DNA of 21,772 nucleotides from an uncultured Bacilli bacterium (GTDB lineage: Bacteria; Bacillota_I; Bacilli_A; RF39; UBA660): positions 1 through 21,772 of the forward strand of contig CAKPFM010000014.1 in NCBI GenBank assembly GCA_934153945.1, given 5' to 3'. Under the pieces are notes generated by a model, which had not been told where the DNA came from, did not search any database, and saw only the letters and a program-made list of their open reading frames with translations. Of this stretch, positions 1 through 6,316 are shown piece by piece. Both the position numbers and the translations under genes were made by a program. The number at the start of each line of letters is the position of its first letter. The first letter of the stretch is position 1.

Positions 1-30
1 GGGGGGTAATTTTACTAACCCTTTTTATTG
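1..30 (+). terminator. weak terminator-like hairpin of an upstream unit
   Basis: A G-run followed by GGGT, a loop and ACCC then TTTTT could be the end of an upstream transcription unit cut by the window edge. The stem is only about 4 bp, so this is tentative. No upstream gene is visible. Confidence 0.3.
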
Positions 31-53
31 CTACAAAAGGAAGGAGAAAAAAT

Positions 54-1844
54 ATGAAAAGAAAAGGATTTACGCTAGTGGAGTTATTAGCGGTAATAGT
101 AATATTATCAGTAATAGCGTTAATCACAACACCAATGATATTAAACATAATAGAAGAAACAAGAAAGAAAGCATCAATAGAAAGTGTAAACGGAATATTA
201 GATGCAGCAGAAAAATATGAAATAACAAGTATGTTAGAAGGGGAAGAAACAAGAAGGTTTGAGTTTCCAAATGAGAAATTACAATATAAAGGAACAAAAC
301 CAGAAAGTGGAACACTAATAATAGATGAAGAAGGAAATACAAGTATAACAGTATTAATAAATGGATACTGTGTAAGAAAGAGATTTAATGAAACAACACC
401 AAGTGTAATAGAAGAAAAAAATTGTACAATAGAAGATAGTGAATTAATATATGCAGAAAGATATAAAGAAGAAATATTAAATGGAGCATATCCAGAAATA
501 AAGAATGAATTAATACCAGTAACAATAGAAAGTAATGGAACAGTAACATATGCAGATATAAGAAAAGAATGGTATAGTTATAAAAATAAGGTATGGGCAA
601 ATGCTGTAATATTAAAAGATAATGTAACACATAGTGTAGGAGAAGTAATACCAGAAAGTGATATAAAACAATATTATGTATGGATACCAAGATATAAATA
701 TGAACTATGGAATGTAAATGGAGAAAATAAATATCCAAATGGAACAAGTTCAGAAAGTGCGATAAATATAGTATTTGAAAGTAAAGATAAAGAAACAAGT
801 AATGGAACTGAAAATGGAGAATGGTTAACACATCCAGCGTTTACATCATTTAATACGAATGGAATATGGGTAGGAAAATATGAAACAAGTTATGATGAAG
901 AAACATATACAGATTCAAGTAAGTTTCTAACTACAAATCCAAATTATGCAGCAGCTACAAATGCTTCAAATATAATAATAAAACCAAATGTAAGAAGTTT
1001 AACAAACAAAAAAGTAAGTGAATTTTATACATTAGGAAGAGGAATAAATGAAGGATTGAACTCACATATGATGAAGAATAGTGAATGGGGAGCAGTAGCT
1101 TATTTAACATATTCATTATATGGAAAATGTACAGAAACAGGATGTGAAGAAGTATATTTAAATAATATTAATACAGGATATTTAAATAGTACAGCAACCT
1201 TTACAGGGCAATGGCAACATGGAGCAAGCATAACAGGATGTAGTGCATCAAGTACTTTATTGGGAGAAAGTAGTAATCAATCGTCATGTGAATCAGGCTA
1301 TGCATATAATGAAGCAAATAATAAAGCCAGTACAACAGGAAACATAAGTGGAATCTATGATATGAGTGGAGGAAACTGGGAATATGTAATGGGAGTAATA
1401 AAAGATGCATCAGGTAATCCAATAAGTGGAAGAAATAGTAAATATAATTCAGGATTCAATGGAACATATGGATGTCCAACATGTGATAGTGATACATCAG
1501 GATTAACAAGTTTAACAACAGGAATAAATTTTCCAACAGATACAAGATATTATGATATATATGCAGCCAATTCAACAGAGTTAGGCGATGATACATGGTA
1601 TAAATATGAAAATGGACGTTTAGGGGACGCAACAAAAGAAATAGCAGTATCTAAATCTAATGCATCAAGTGGATATAGGGGACTATGGTATAATGATTAC
1701 GCCTATTTTTCTACATCTATTAGTCCTATGTTACTTCGTGGTGGCAATTTTCATGATGGCTCAGGTACTGGAATATTTGGCTTAGGTCGCGCCAGTGGTA
1801 CTGCTGTTGGTAGTCGTAGCTTCCGTGTAGTTCTCGCAATCTAA
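54..1844 (+). CDS. prepilin-type protein fused to a SUMF/C-type-lectin-like domain, probable DGR target
   Basis: Residues 1-30 are a class III (type IV pilin-like) leader. MKRKG|FTLVELLAV has the prepilin peptidase site after Gly5, Phe at +1, Glu at +5, then a ~20-residue hydrophobic helix. A prepilin peptidase should cut and methylate it, leaving a membrane-anchored or polymerised protein. From about residue 205 onward there are formylglycine-generating-enzyme/sulfatase-modifying-factor style motifs: YVWIPRYKY, WVGKYETS, MMKNSEWGAVAYL, GIYDMSGGNWEYV, RGGNF and a final FRVVL. This is the fold family that also supplies lectin-like DGR targets, so a binding role is more likely than catalysis (inference). 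The start is set by GGAAGGAG at about 40-47. Codons are almost uniformly A-ended (AGA, GGA, ACA, ATA) until about codon 520, then switch to CGT/CGC, GGT/GGC, GCC and ACT. It ends 4 bp before a convergent gene. Confidence 0.9.
   Translation: MKRKGFTLVELLAVIVILSVIALITTPMILNIIEETRKKASIESVNGILDAAEKYEITSMLEGEETRRFEFPNEKLQYKGTKPESGTLIIDEEGNTSITVLINGYCVRKRFNETTPSVIEEKNCTIEDSELIYAERYKEEILNGAYPEIKNELIPVTIESNGTVTYADIRKEWYSYKNKVWANAVILKDNVTHSVGEVIPESDIKQYYVWIPRYKYELWNVNGENKYPNGTSSESAINIVFESKDKETSNGTENGEWLTHPAFTSFNTNGIWVGKYETSYDEETYTDSSKFLTTNPNYAAATNASNIIIKPNVRSLTNKKVSEFYTLGRGINEGLNSHMMKNSEWGAVAYLTYSLYGKCTETGCEEVYLNNINTGYLNSTATFTGQWQHGASITGCSASSTLLGESSNQSSCESGYAYNEANNKASTTGNISGIYDMSGGNWEYVMGVIKDASGNPISGRNSKYNSGFNGTYGCPTCDSDTSGLTSLTTGINFPTDTRYYDIYAANSTELGDDTWYKYENGRLGDATKEIAVSKSNASSGYRGLWYNDYAYFSTSISPMLLRGGNFHDGSGTGIFGLGRASGTAVGSRSFRVVLAI
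1690..1838 (+). other. putative DGR variable region (VR) in the 3' end of the prepilin-lectin gene
   Basis: The last ~50 codons (residues ~546-595) encode the RGG...SFRVVL end of the lectin-like fold. Many codons are NNT/NNC types reachable from AAT/AAC by changes at A only: CAT, GAT, GGT, ACT, GGC, CGC, AGT, GTT, CGT. These sit between conserved framework codons for RGGN and SFRVVL. That is the expected footprint of adenine-specific mutagenic retrohoming. Base composition is clearly less A-rich than the upstream 500 codons of the same gene. The exact limits cannot be set without the template repeat, which is not in this window. Confidence 0.6.
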
Positions 1845-1848
1845 TATA

Positions 1849-2241
1849 CTACAATGTAGGGTTTTCAATACCAGAAACAATTGAATATTGCTCACCTGCA
1901 GTTTTGATAACTACATATAATACAATTATTGAAGCTAGTGTAGATAATTCACTAGAAAATGCTTGTAAGTAGAAAGGCCATAATTTTTGGCCTTTTTCTT
2001 TTGCTAAATTAATATTTTTATAATTAATAAATAAATATGATAATGTTAAAAATAAAACTAACCATCTATTACCTATAGATAATTTTTGACTTTGATTTTC
2101 GCTATAAATACTTTCTTTATTTAATAAATTTTGTTTGTCATTATAGGTTAAAGAAATTGAAATAAATAAACTTCCAATATATATAATAGTAGTCCACATT
2201 TGAATATTTAATAGCTTAACTTCTTTTTGTTTAGTATTCAT
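1849..2241 (-). CDS. small multi-pass membrane protein, unknown function
   Basis: The protein has 130 residues and no family I can name. Hydrophobic segments lie at about 15-32 (MWTTIIYIGSLFISISL), 60-74 (WLVLFLTLSYLFI) and 93-112 (LSTLASIIVLYVVI), suggesting three membrane helices. No Shine-Dalgarno precedes the ATG. Instead a TATAAT (2252-2247, minus strand) lies 5 nt upstream, so the transcript may be leaderless. The gene converges on the prepilin-lectin gene with a 4-bp gap. Order of hydrophobic segments, length and local residues resemble the protein at 17528-17905, suggesting a dispersed paralogous family (inference from reading both proteins). Confidence 0.75.
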   Translation of the reverse strand: MNTKQKEVKLLNIQMWTTIIYIGSLFISISLTYNDKQNLLNKESIYSENQSQKLSIGNRWLVLFLTLSYLFINYKNINLAKEKGQKLWPFYLQAFSSELSTLASIIVLYVVIKTAGEQYSIVSGIENPTL

Positions 2242-2246
2242 ATTAA

Positions 2247-2252
2247 ATTATA
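2247..2252 (-). promoter_or_regulatory. -10 hexamer next to a start codon (possible leaderless transcript)
   Basis: On the minus strand TATAAT ends 5 nt before the ATG at 2241. Transcription would therefore begin at or next to the start codon. No ribosome binding site is visible. Confidence 0.45.
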
Positions 2253-2303
2253 TTATTAGTAATAAGATTAATGAAATTTATCAATTAAAAACAAAAAATT
2301 TTA

Positions 2304-2331
2304 TTGCAATTTAGTTAATTATGTGTATAAT
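2304..2331 (+). promoter_or_regulatory. promoter of the L,D-transpeptidase gene
   Basis: TTGCAA (2304-2309), a 16-nt spacer and TATAAT (2326-2331). The start codon at 2362 follows with AAGGGG at 2350-2355. Confidence 0.55.
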
Positions 2332-2361
2332 ATTATTGTTATTTAATTGAAGGGGATGTGT

Positions 2362-3357
2362 ATGAAAATAAATAAAAAATTAGCAGCCTTATTACTAGGT
2401 ATAAGTTTATCAGTAAGTGGTTGCGCAAATGAAGAAAAAGAACCAGAATTAGAAAAAATAGAAACTTCACAAGAAGATAATCGTGAAATAAATGCAGAGC
2501 CAAATTTGCAAGAAAGTAATAAAATAGAAGAACATAAAAGAAGTGTTAATGATGCTAAAGAATATAAATGCTTACGTGTTAATTCAAAAGTAAATGTTAG
2601 AGTAGAAAAAAACACAAATTGTGAGATATTAGATACTTTACCAATAGGATTTGAAATAACAGAATATGAATTAGAAGATGATTGGTATAAAATTAATTAT
2701 CACAACGCAACAGCATATATATATTCTTTATATGCTAATGAAGTTACTGAATATGAGTTTCCATATGAATTTAAAAAAGTAATATACTTGATAAATGATA
2801 AAGAAATTTATAATGATGATGATTTAAGTATTGAAAATGATATTTTGCCTAAATTAGAATGTTGTGAAGTATATGAAGAATATGACAATTCATATTTAGT
2901 CAAAACAAATGATTATGTAGGATACATTAATAAAAGTGATGTAGAAGAATTGACAGGAACATTTGTAGTAATAGATATAAGCGATCAAGAATTAAAACTA
3001 TATGAAGATAATGAGTTAATATTAACTTCACCTGTTGTAACTGGTAAACCATCAACACCAACAAATGAAGGATTATTTGATATTTATAATATAACTTATA
3101 ATAGATATTTGGTTGGTAAAGGATATAAAAGTTATGTTGATATAATGATGAAATTTGATGGTAATATAGGATTACATGATGCTGAATACCATACAGATGA
3201 TAATGGATTTAAACATGGATGGAGAAATAGAAGTGATTTCGGTGGAGAAACTTATATTAAAAATGGATCACATGGATGTGTCAATATGCCACATGAGGAA
3301 GTAATGGAAGTTTCAGAACATGTTGATTTAGGAACAAAAGTCTTAGTAAAAAAATAA
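2362..3357 (+). CDS. YkuD-family L,D-transpeptidase lipoprotein with SH3-like domain
   Basis: The ATG at 2362 is chosen over an upstream TTG because AAGGGG lies 6 nt before it and it begins a clean lipoprotein signal. The signal is KINKK, a hydrophobic core, and lipobox VSGC with Cys21. Mature residues ~22-65 are a charged Glu-rich linker. Residues ~69-129 form an SH3-like domain (LRVNSKVNVRVEKNT... DDWYKINY), and residues ~130-200 probably hold a second such module. The YkuD catalytic domain spans ~200-329 and carries GLHDAEYH and the signature GSHGCVNMP, with nucleophile Cys306. Such enzymes cross-link peptidoglycan (3-3) or attach proteins to it, outside the membrane. Its terminator overlaps the final codons. 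Confidence 0.93.
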   Translation: MKINKKLAALLLGISLSVSGCANEEKEPELEKIETSQEDNREINAEPNLQESNKIEEHKRSVNDAKEYKCLRVNSKVNVRVEKNTNCEILDTLPIGFEITEYELEDDWYKINYHNATAYIYSLYANEVTEYEFPYEFKKVIYLINDKEIYNDDDLSIENDILPKLECCEVYEEYDNSYLVKTNDYVGYINKSDVEELTGTFVVIDISDQELKLYEDNELILTSPVVTGKPSTPTNEGLFDIYNITYNRYLVGKGYKSYVDIMMKFDGNIGLHDAEYHTDDNGFKHGWRNRSDFGGETYIKNGSHGCVNMPHEEVMEVSEHVDLGTKVLVKK

Positions 3358-3366
3358 GACTTTTTT
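3336..3366 (+). terminator. intrinsic terminator of the L,D-transpeptidase gene
   Basis: Ten-bp arms AAAAGTCTTA (3336-3345) and TAAGACTTTT (3355-3364) with a 9-nt loop, running into a T tract. The hairpin begins inside the coding sequence and contains the stop codon. Confidence 0.8.
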
Positions 3367-3409
3367 GTATATAAAAATAATATTTAATCATAATAGTAAT
3401 GGTGATAAA

Positions 3410-3841
3410 ATGGAAGAAAATATAAATGCATTAGATGAAATAAATAAAGGTGCATGTATGGGAATGGATGCTATAAAGTTTATAGAAGAAAAAGTAACAG
3501 GTGATGAATTTAAAAAATCATTAGAAGTTCAATACAATAAGTATAGTGATATATCAAATAGAATAAATGAATTATATTCAAAATATGATAAAGAAGGTAC
3601 TCCTCATGAAACAAACAAGATGACTAAAGTAATGACAATGTATGGAATTGAAATGCGAACAACTGTAGATCATAGTGATTCAAAAATTGCAGAACTTTTA
3701 TTAAAAGGAACGAATATGGGAATAATAGAAGGAAGAAAAATTTTAAATCATAAAAAAGTTGATAAAGAAGTAGAAAAAATAATGGAAGAATTTATATCGA
3801 TGCAAGAAGATAGTGTGGAAAATTTAAAAAAATATTTATAA
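3410..3841 (+). CDS. small four-helix, ferritin-like (DUF2383-type) protein
   Basis: The ATG at 3410 (143 aa, MEENINALDEIN) is preferred to one at 3365. The earlier start lies inside the preceding terminator, and GGTGAT stands just before 3410. The protein is soluble and helical. INALDEINKGACMGMDAI, a central EVQYNKYSDISNRINELY helix and an HSDSKIAELLLKGTNMGI helix give the heptad-like pattern of the PA2169/DUF2383 four-helix bundles. In that family, Glu/His residues may bind metal, and the biological role is poorly known. The family call is by appearance only. The gene is flanked by terminators on both sides, so it probably has its own transcription unit. Confidence 0.7.
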   Translation: MEENINALDEINKGACMGMDAIKFIEEKVTGDEFKKSLEVQYNKYSDISNRINELYSKYDKEGTPHETNKMTKVMTMYGIEMRTTVDHSDSKIAELLLKGTNMGIIEGRKILNHKKVDKEVEKIMEEFISMQEDSVENLKKYL

Positions 3842-3862
3842 AGGGTTAAAATCCCTTTTTTT
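3840..3862 (+). terminator. intrinsic terminator
   Basis: AAAGGG (3840-3845), a 7-nt loop, CCCTTT (3853-3858) and a T-run to 3862, directly after the stop codon. Confidence 0.65.
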
Positions 3863-3893
3863 ATATGATAAAGATGAAAAAAATGTCTATTTG

Positions 3894-3902
3894 TGCTATA
3901 AT
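3894..3902 (+). promoter_or_regulatory. extended -10 promoter candidate
   Basis: TGCTATAAT is a consensus extended -10 element without a good -35. It could drive the decayed ORF or murD. Confidence 0.4.
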
Positions 3903-3951
3903 TATGGTGGATTGGTTAAGTTATGAATATTGCTTTGACCAAATAGAATAG

Positions 3952-3980
3952 TTCACTTTTAATAAAATAAGTGATATACT
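3952..3980 (+). promoter_or_regulatory. promoter candidate for murD
   Basis: TTCACT (3952-3957), exactly 17 nt, then TATACT (3975-3980), about 190 nt upstream of the murD start. Confidence 0.45.
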
Positions 3981-4168
3981 AAATAACAATTTAGAAGTTG
4001 GAAAGTATGTTAAATTTAGTGATTATAAAAATACATATGGAATATAATTTAAGTGATAAATTAGAAAATAACAAATGAATTTGATGAATTAATAAATAAA
4101 GATGGATAATTTTTTAAATTGTATAAAAAAGAAAATCTACATTACATTAAAGGAAAGGAATTATGTAA

Positions 4169-5500
4169 ATGATAAAAGATAAAAAAATATTAATACTTGG
4201 AATGGCTCGTAGTGGAATTTCAGTAGCTAAGTTATTATCAAATTATAATAATGAAATAGTAATTACAGATTTAAAAGAACAAGATGATAAAATTTTAAAA
4301 GAATTAGCTTCTTTAAATATATCAGTTATAATAACAGATGATCAATCTCAATTAATAAATGATAGTTATGATTACGTAATTAAAAATCCAGCTATAAAAA
4401 AAGATAATAAAGCAGTAGTAAAGGCAAAATCATTAAATATTCCAGTTATTAATGAAATAGAAGCAAGCTATAGTTTTTTACCTAAAGATACAAAAATAAT
4501 AGCTATAACAGGATCAAATGGAAAAACAACAACTACTACAATTACATATGAATTATTAAAATATTCAAATTATAATGTTCATGTAGGTGGTAATATTGGA
4601 ATTCCACTATCAAGTATAGTAACTGATGTAAAACCAAATGATATACTAGTTCTAGAAATATCAGATCATCAATTATGTGATATGTATAATTTCAAGGCTG
4701 ATATTAGTGTTATAACTAATTTAAGTGAAGTTCATATTGATTTTCATGATACCTATGAAAATTATAAAAATGTAAAGAAAAAAATATTCAATAATCAAAC
4801 AGAAAATGATATAGCTATATTAAATAAAGAAAACGAAGATGTAATGGAATTAACTAAGAATATTAAACCTAAAAAAATATATTTTTCTTCAAAAAATAAA
4901 GCAGATGCTTATATAGATAACAATAAAATAATGTATAATAATGAAGAAATTATTGATATTAATGACATTAAAATAAAAGGAAATCATAATTATGAAAATA
5001 TAATGGTAGCAGTAATAATTGCTAAAAAATTTGGAGTAACTAATGAAAATATAAAAGAATTTTTAAGTAATTTTGGTGGAGTAGAGCATAGAATAGAATA
5101 TGTAAAAACTGTAAATAAGAGAAAATTCTATAATGATTCAAAAGCTACAAACAATAAATCAACCGTTATTGCACTAGATTCATTTAATGAACCAACTATT
5201 TTAATAATGGGAGGCTTAGATAGAAATATTCCGTTTGATGAAATAGAAAGTCATTTAAAAAATACTAAATATATTATATGTTATGGAGAAACAAAATATA
5301 AAATAAAAGAATTTGCTGATAAATATAATGTTAATTCATTTGTAGTTGAAAATCTAAATGAAGCAACAAATAAAGCTTATGAATTAAGTAATGAAGATGA
5401 TGTAATTTTATTAAGCCCAGCTTGTGCATCATGGGATCAATATCCTGATTTTGAAACAAGAGGAAATGAGTTTAAAGAAATCGTTAATAAATTAAAATAA
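4169..5500 (+). CDS. murD: UDP-N-acetylmuramoyl-L-alanine--D-glutamate ligase (MurD)
   Basis: MurD adds D-glutamate to UDP-MurNAc-L-Ala in cytoplasmic peptidoglycan precursor synthesis, using ATP. The N-terminal Rossmann-like domain opens with ILILGMARSGISVAKLL. The central Mur-ligase ATP site is GSNGKTTTT at about 115-123. The NLSEVHIDFH stretch takes the place of the family's substrate and Mg-binding region. The C-terminal domain carries GGLDRNIPFDE and the MurD hallmark LSPACASWDQYPDFETRGNEF. At 443 residues it has normal family length. The start is fixed by AGGAAAGGA at 4151-4159. The gene stands alone, outside any division/cell-wall cluster, and is followed by a strong terminator. Confidence 0.97.
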   Translation: MIKDKKILILGMARSGISVAKLLSNYNNEIVITDLKEQDDKILKELASLNISVIITDDQSQLINDSYDYVIKNPAIKKDNKAVVKAKSLNIPVINEIEASYSFLPKDTKIIAITGSNGKTTTTTITYELLKYSNYNVHVGGNIGIPLSSIVTDVKPNDILVLEISDHQLCDMYNFKADISVITNLSEVHIDFHDTYENYKNVKKKIFNNQTENDIAILNKENEDVMELTKNIKPKKIYFSSKNKADAYIDNNKIMYNNEEIIDINDIKIKGNHNYENIMVAVIIAKKFGVTNENIKEFLSNFGGVEHRIEYVKTVNKRKFYNDSKATNNKSTVIALDSFNEPTILIMGGLDRNIPFDEIESHLKNTKYIICYGETKYKIKEFADKYNVNSFVVENLNEATNKAYELSNEDDVILLSPACASWDQYPDFETRGNEFKEIVNKLK

Positions 5501-5527
5501 GCATTAGAAATAAATCTAATGCTTTTT
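5499..5527 (+). terminator. intrinsic terminator of murD
   Basis: AAGCATTAGA (5499-5508) and TCTAATGCTT (5515-5524) pair perfectly around a 6-nt loop and end in TTTTT. Confidence 0.85.
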
Positions 5528-5532
5528 AGGTA

Positions 5533-5556
5533 CAAAAAAAAGTTACTACTGTAACT
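5533..5556 (-). terminator. intrinsic terminator of the tRNA operon
   Basis: On the minus strand AGTTAC-AGTA-GTAACT is followed by a run of T's (the A-run at 5534-5541 on the plus strand). It lies just after tRNA-Glu and faces the murD terminator. Confidence 0.75.
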
Positions 5557-5567
5557 CTAAATTCATA

Positions 5568-5644
5568 TGGTGATCGGTATGGGATTCGGACCCATGAATG
5601 CTGCCGTGAAAGGGCAGTGTGTTAAGCCACTTCACCAACCGACC
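5568..5644 (-). tRNA. tRNA-Glu (UUC)
   Basis: The minus-strand cloverleaf has acceptor GGTCGGT paired with ACCGATC (one G-U), anticodon stem CTGCC/GGCAG around loop CTTTCAC (anticodon TTC), a T-arm with loop TCCGAAT, and an encoded CCA end. It lies 4 nt after tRNA-Asn, so the two are co-transcribed. Confidence 0.95.
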
Positions 5645-5648
5645 AAGA

Positions 5649-5724
5649 TGGCGCCTAATGTAGGACTCGAACCTACGACCTATCGGTTAACAGCCGAGTG
5701 CTCTACCGACTGAGCTAATTAGGC
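5649..5724 (-). tRNA. tRNA-Asn (GUU)
   Basis: Minus strand, 76 nt with encoded CCA. Acceptor GCCTAAT pairs with ATTAGGC, discriminator G. The anticodon loop is CTGTTAA (anticodon GTT), and the T-arm GTAGG-TTCGAGT-CCTAC is canonical. The anticodon stem has one outer C-U mismatch. Confidence 0.95.
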
Positions 5725-5745
5725 ACTTCGTCATAAGACTATTTA

Positions 5746-5774
5746 ATTATATAATATAAATTATATTTTGACAA
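5746..5774 (-). promoter_or_regulatory. promoter of the tRNA-Asn/tRNA-Glu operon
   Basis: On the minus strand TTGTCA (5774-5769), 17 nt, then TATAAT (5751-5746). It sits about 20 nt before tRNA-Asn and is close to consensus. Confidence 0.8.
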
Positions 5775-5789
5775 GTATTTTTTTAAAAA

Positions 5790-6236
5790 TTATATTAATT
5801 TTTTTAATTTTTTTGCCTTTGAACTGTATTTAATCATTTCATTAGTACTTTCAATAACATCATTAATACCATATTTACTATTAATTAATAATTCATTTAA
5901 ATTATTTCTTACTTCTAATATACTATTTTTAATGATTTGATATGTCATTTTTTTAAATATTTCATTACAAAATTTAAAATTATCATCCAATTCTTCAGCG
6001 CATATTACTTCAATAACTGGTTCAAATTCATTTTCTCCATATTTTTTATTATAAGTATTTTCTTTAAAATAACTTTTTTCTATTATAAAGCCTGATAAAT
6101 AATTATTTTTATTAATAAATAATTTTAATAAGTTGATGTCCTTTATATCTGTTAGACTATAAGTATTACTATAAATTATTTCTCCTTCATAATTAATTCC
6201 TTCTATTAATTTTAATCTTAATTGCTCTATTTTCAT
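5790..6236 (-). CDS. hypothetical protein, cytoplasmic, 148 aa
   Basis: I recognise no family. The first ~100 residues read like a mixed alpha/beta domain (IEQLRLKLIEGINYEGEIIYS..., FEPVIEVICAEEL). The C-terminal ~50 residues are helical and Lys-rich (YQIIKNSILEVRNNLNELLI..., ending KAKKLKKLI). There is no signal peptide or membrane segment. The start is supported by GGAGG upstream of the ATG and by a promoter TTGAAT-17-TAAAAT on the minus strand. It is transcribed divergently from tex with overlapping promoters and ends near the tRNA promoter. Confidence 0.75.
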   Translation of the reverse strand: MKIEQLRLKLIEGINYEGEIIYSNTYSLTDIKDINLLKLFINKNNYLSGFIIEKSYFKENTYNKKYGENEFEPVIEVICAEELDDNFKFCNEIFKKMTYQIIKNSILEVRNNLNELLINSKYGINDVIESTNEMIKYSSKAKKLKKLI

Positions 6237-6257
6237 ATGATGCCTCCATGAATTTGT

Positions 6258-6286
6258 ATTTTAACATAATTACAAATTTAATTCAA
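6258..6286 (-). promoter_or_regulatory. promoter of the 148-aa gene, overlapping the tex promoter
   Basis: Minus strand TTGAAT (6286-6281), 17 nt, TGT-TAAAAT (-10 at 6263-6258). Confidence 0.6.
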
Positions 6287-6299
6287 GTTATGATATAAT
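6270..6299 (+). promoter_or_regulatory. promoter of tex
   Basis: TTACAA (6270-6275), 18-nt spacer, extended -10 TGATATAAT (-10 at 6294-6299). Initiation about 5-7 nt later would leave a very short leader beginning almost at the AAGGAGG (6304-6310). Confidence 0.6.
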
Positions 6300-6316
6300 A
6301 GTCAAGGAGGATATTT

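Larger units (their letters stand above)
3874..4172 (+). pseudogene. decayed small ORF upstream of murD
   Basis: This fills most of the 327-bp gap between 3842 and 4168. A start at 3874 reads MKKMSICAIIMVDW... to TAG at 3949. The same frame then continues ISDILNNNLEVGKYVKFSD... to TAA at 4045. Coding-like sequence resumes one frame over (NLSDKLENNK) and again in a third frame (NEFDELINKDG, TAA at 4107, FFKLYKKENLHYIKGKELCK), ending in TGA at 4170, which overlaps the murD ATG. The composition resembles a coding gene broken by two frameshifts and two stops. I do not recognise the parent. Chance AT-rich coding is an alternative, and this stretch also holds murD promoter candidates. Confidence 0.35.

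Noticed and set aside
124..1422. Three minus-strand frames (124-342, 385-831, 1201-1422) rich in Leu/His/Phe
   Set aside because: Antisense shadows of the A-ended codons of the prepilin-lectin gene; no ribosome sites and biased composition.
1849..2241. Avd accessory gene of a DGR (similar length and position)
   Set aside because: Avd is a soluble basic helical bundle; this protein has three membrane helices and opposite orientation.
2343..2615. Minus-strand 90-aa frame
   Set aside because: Antisense of the lipoprotein signal and linker of the L,D-transpeptidase gene.
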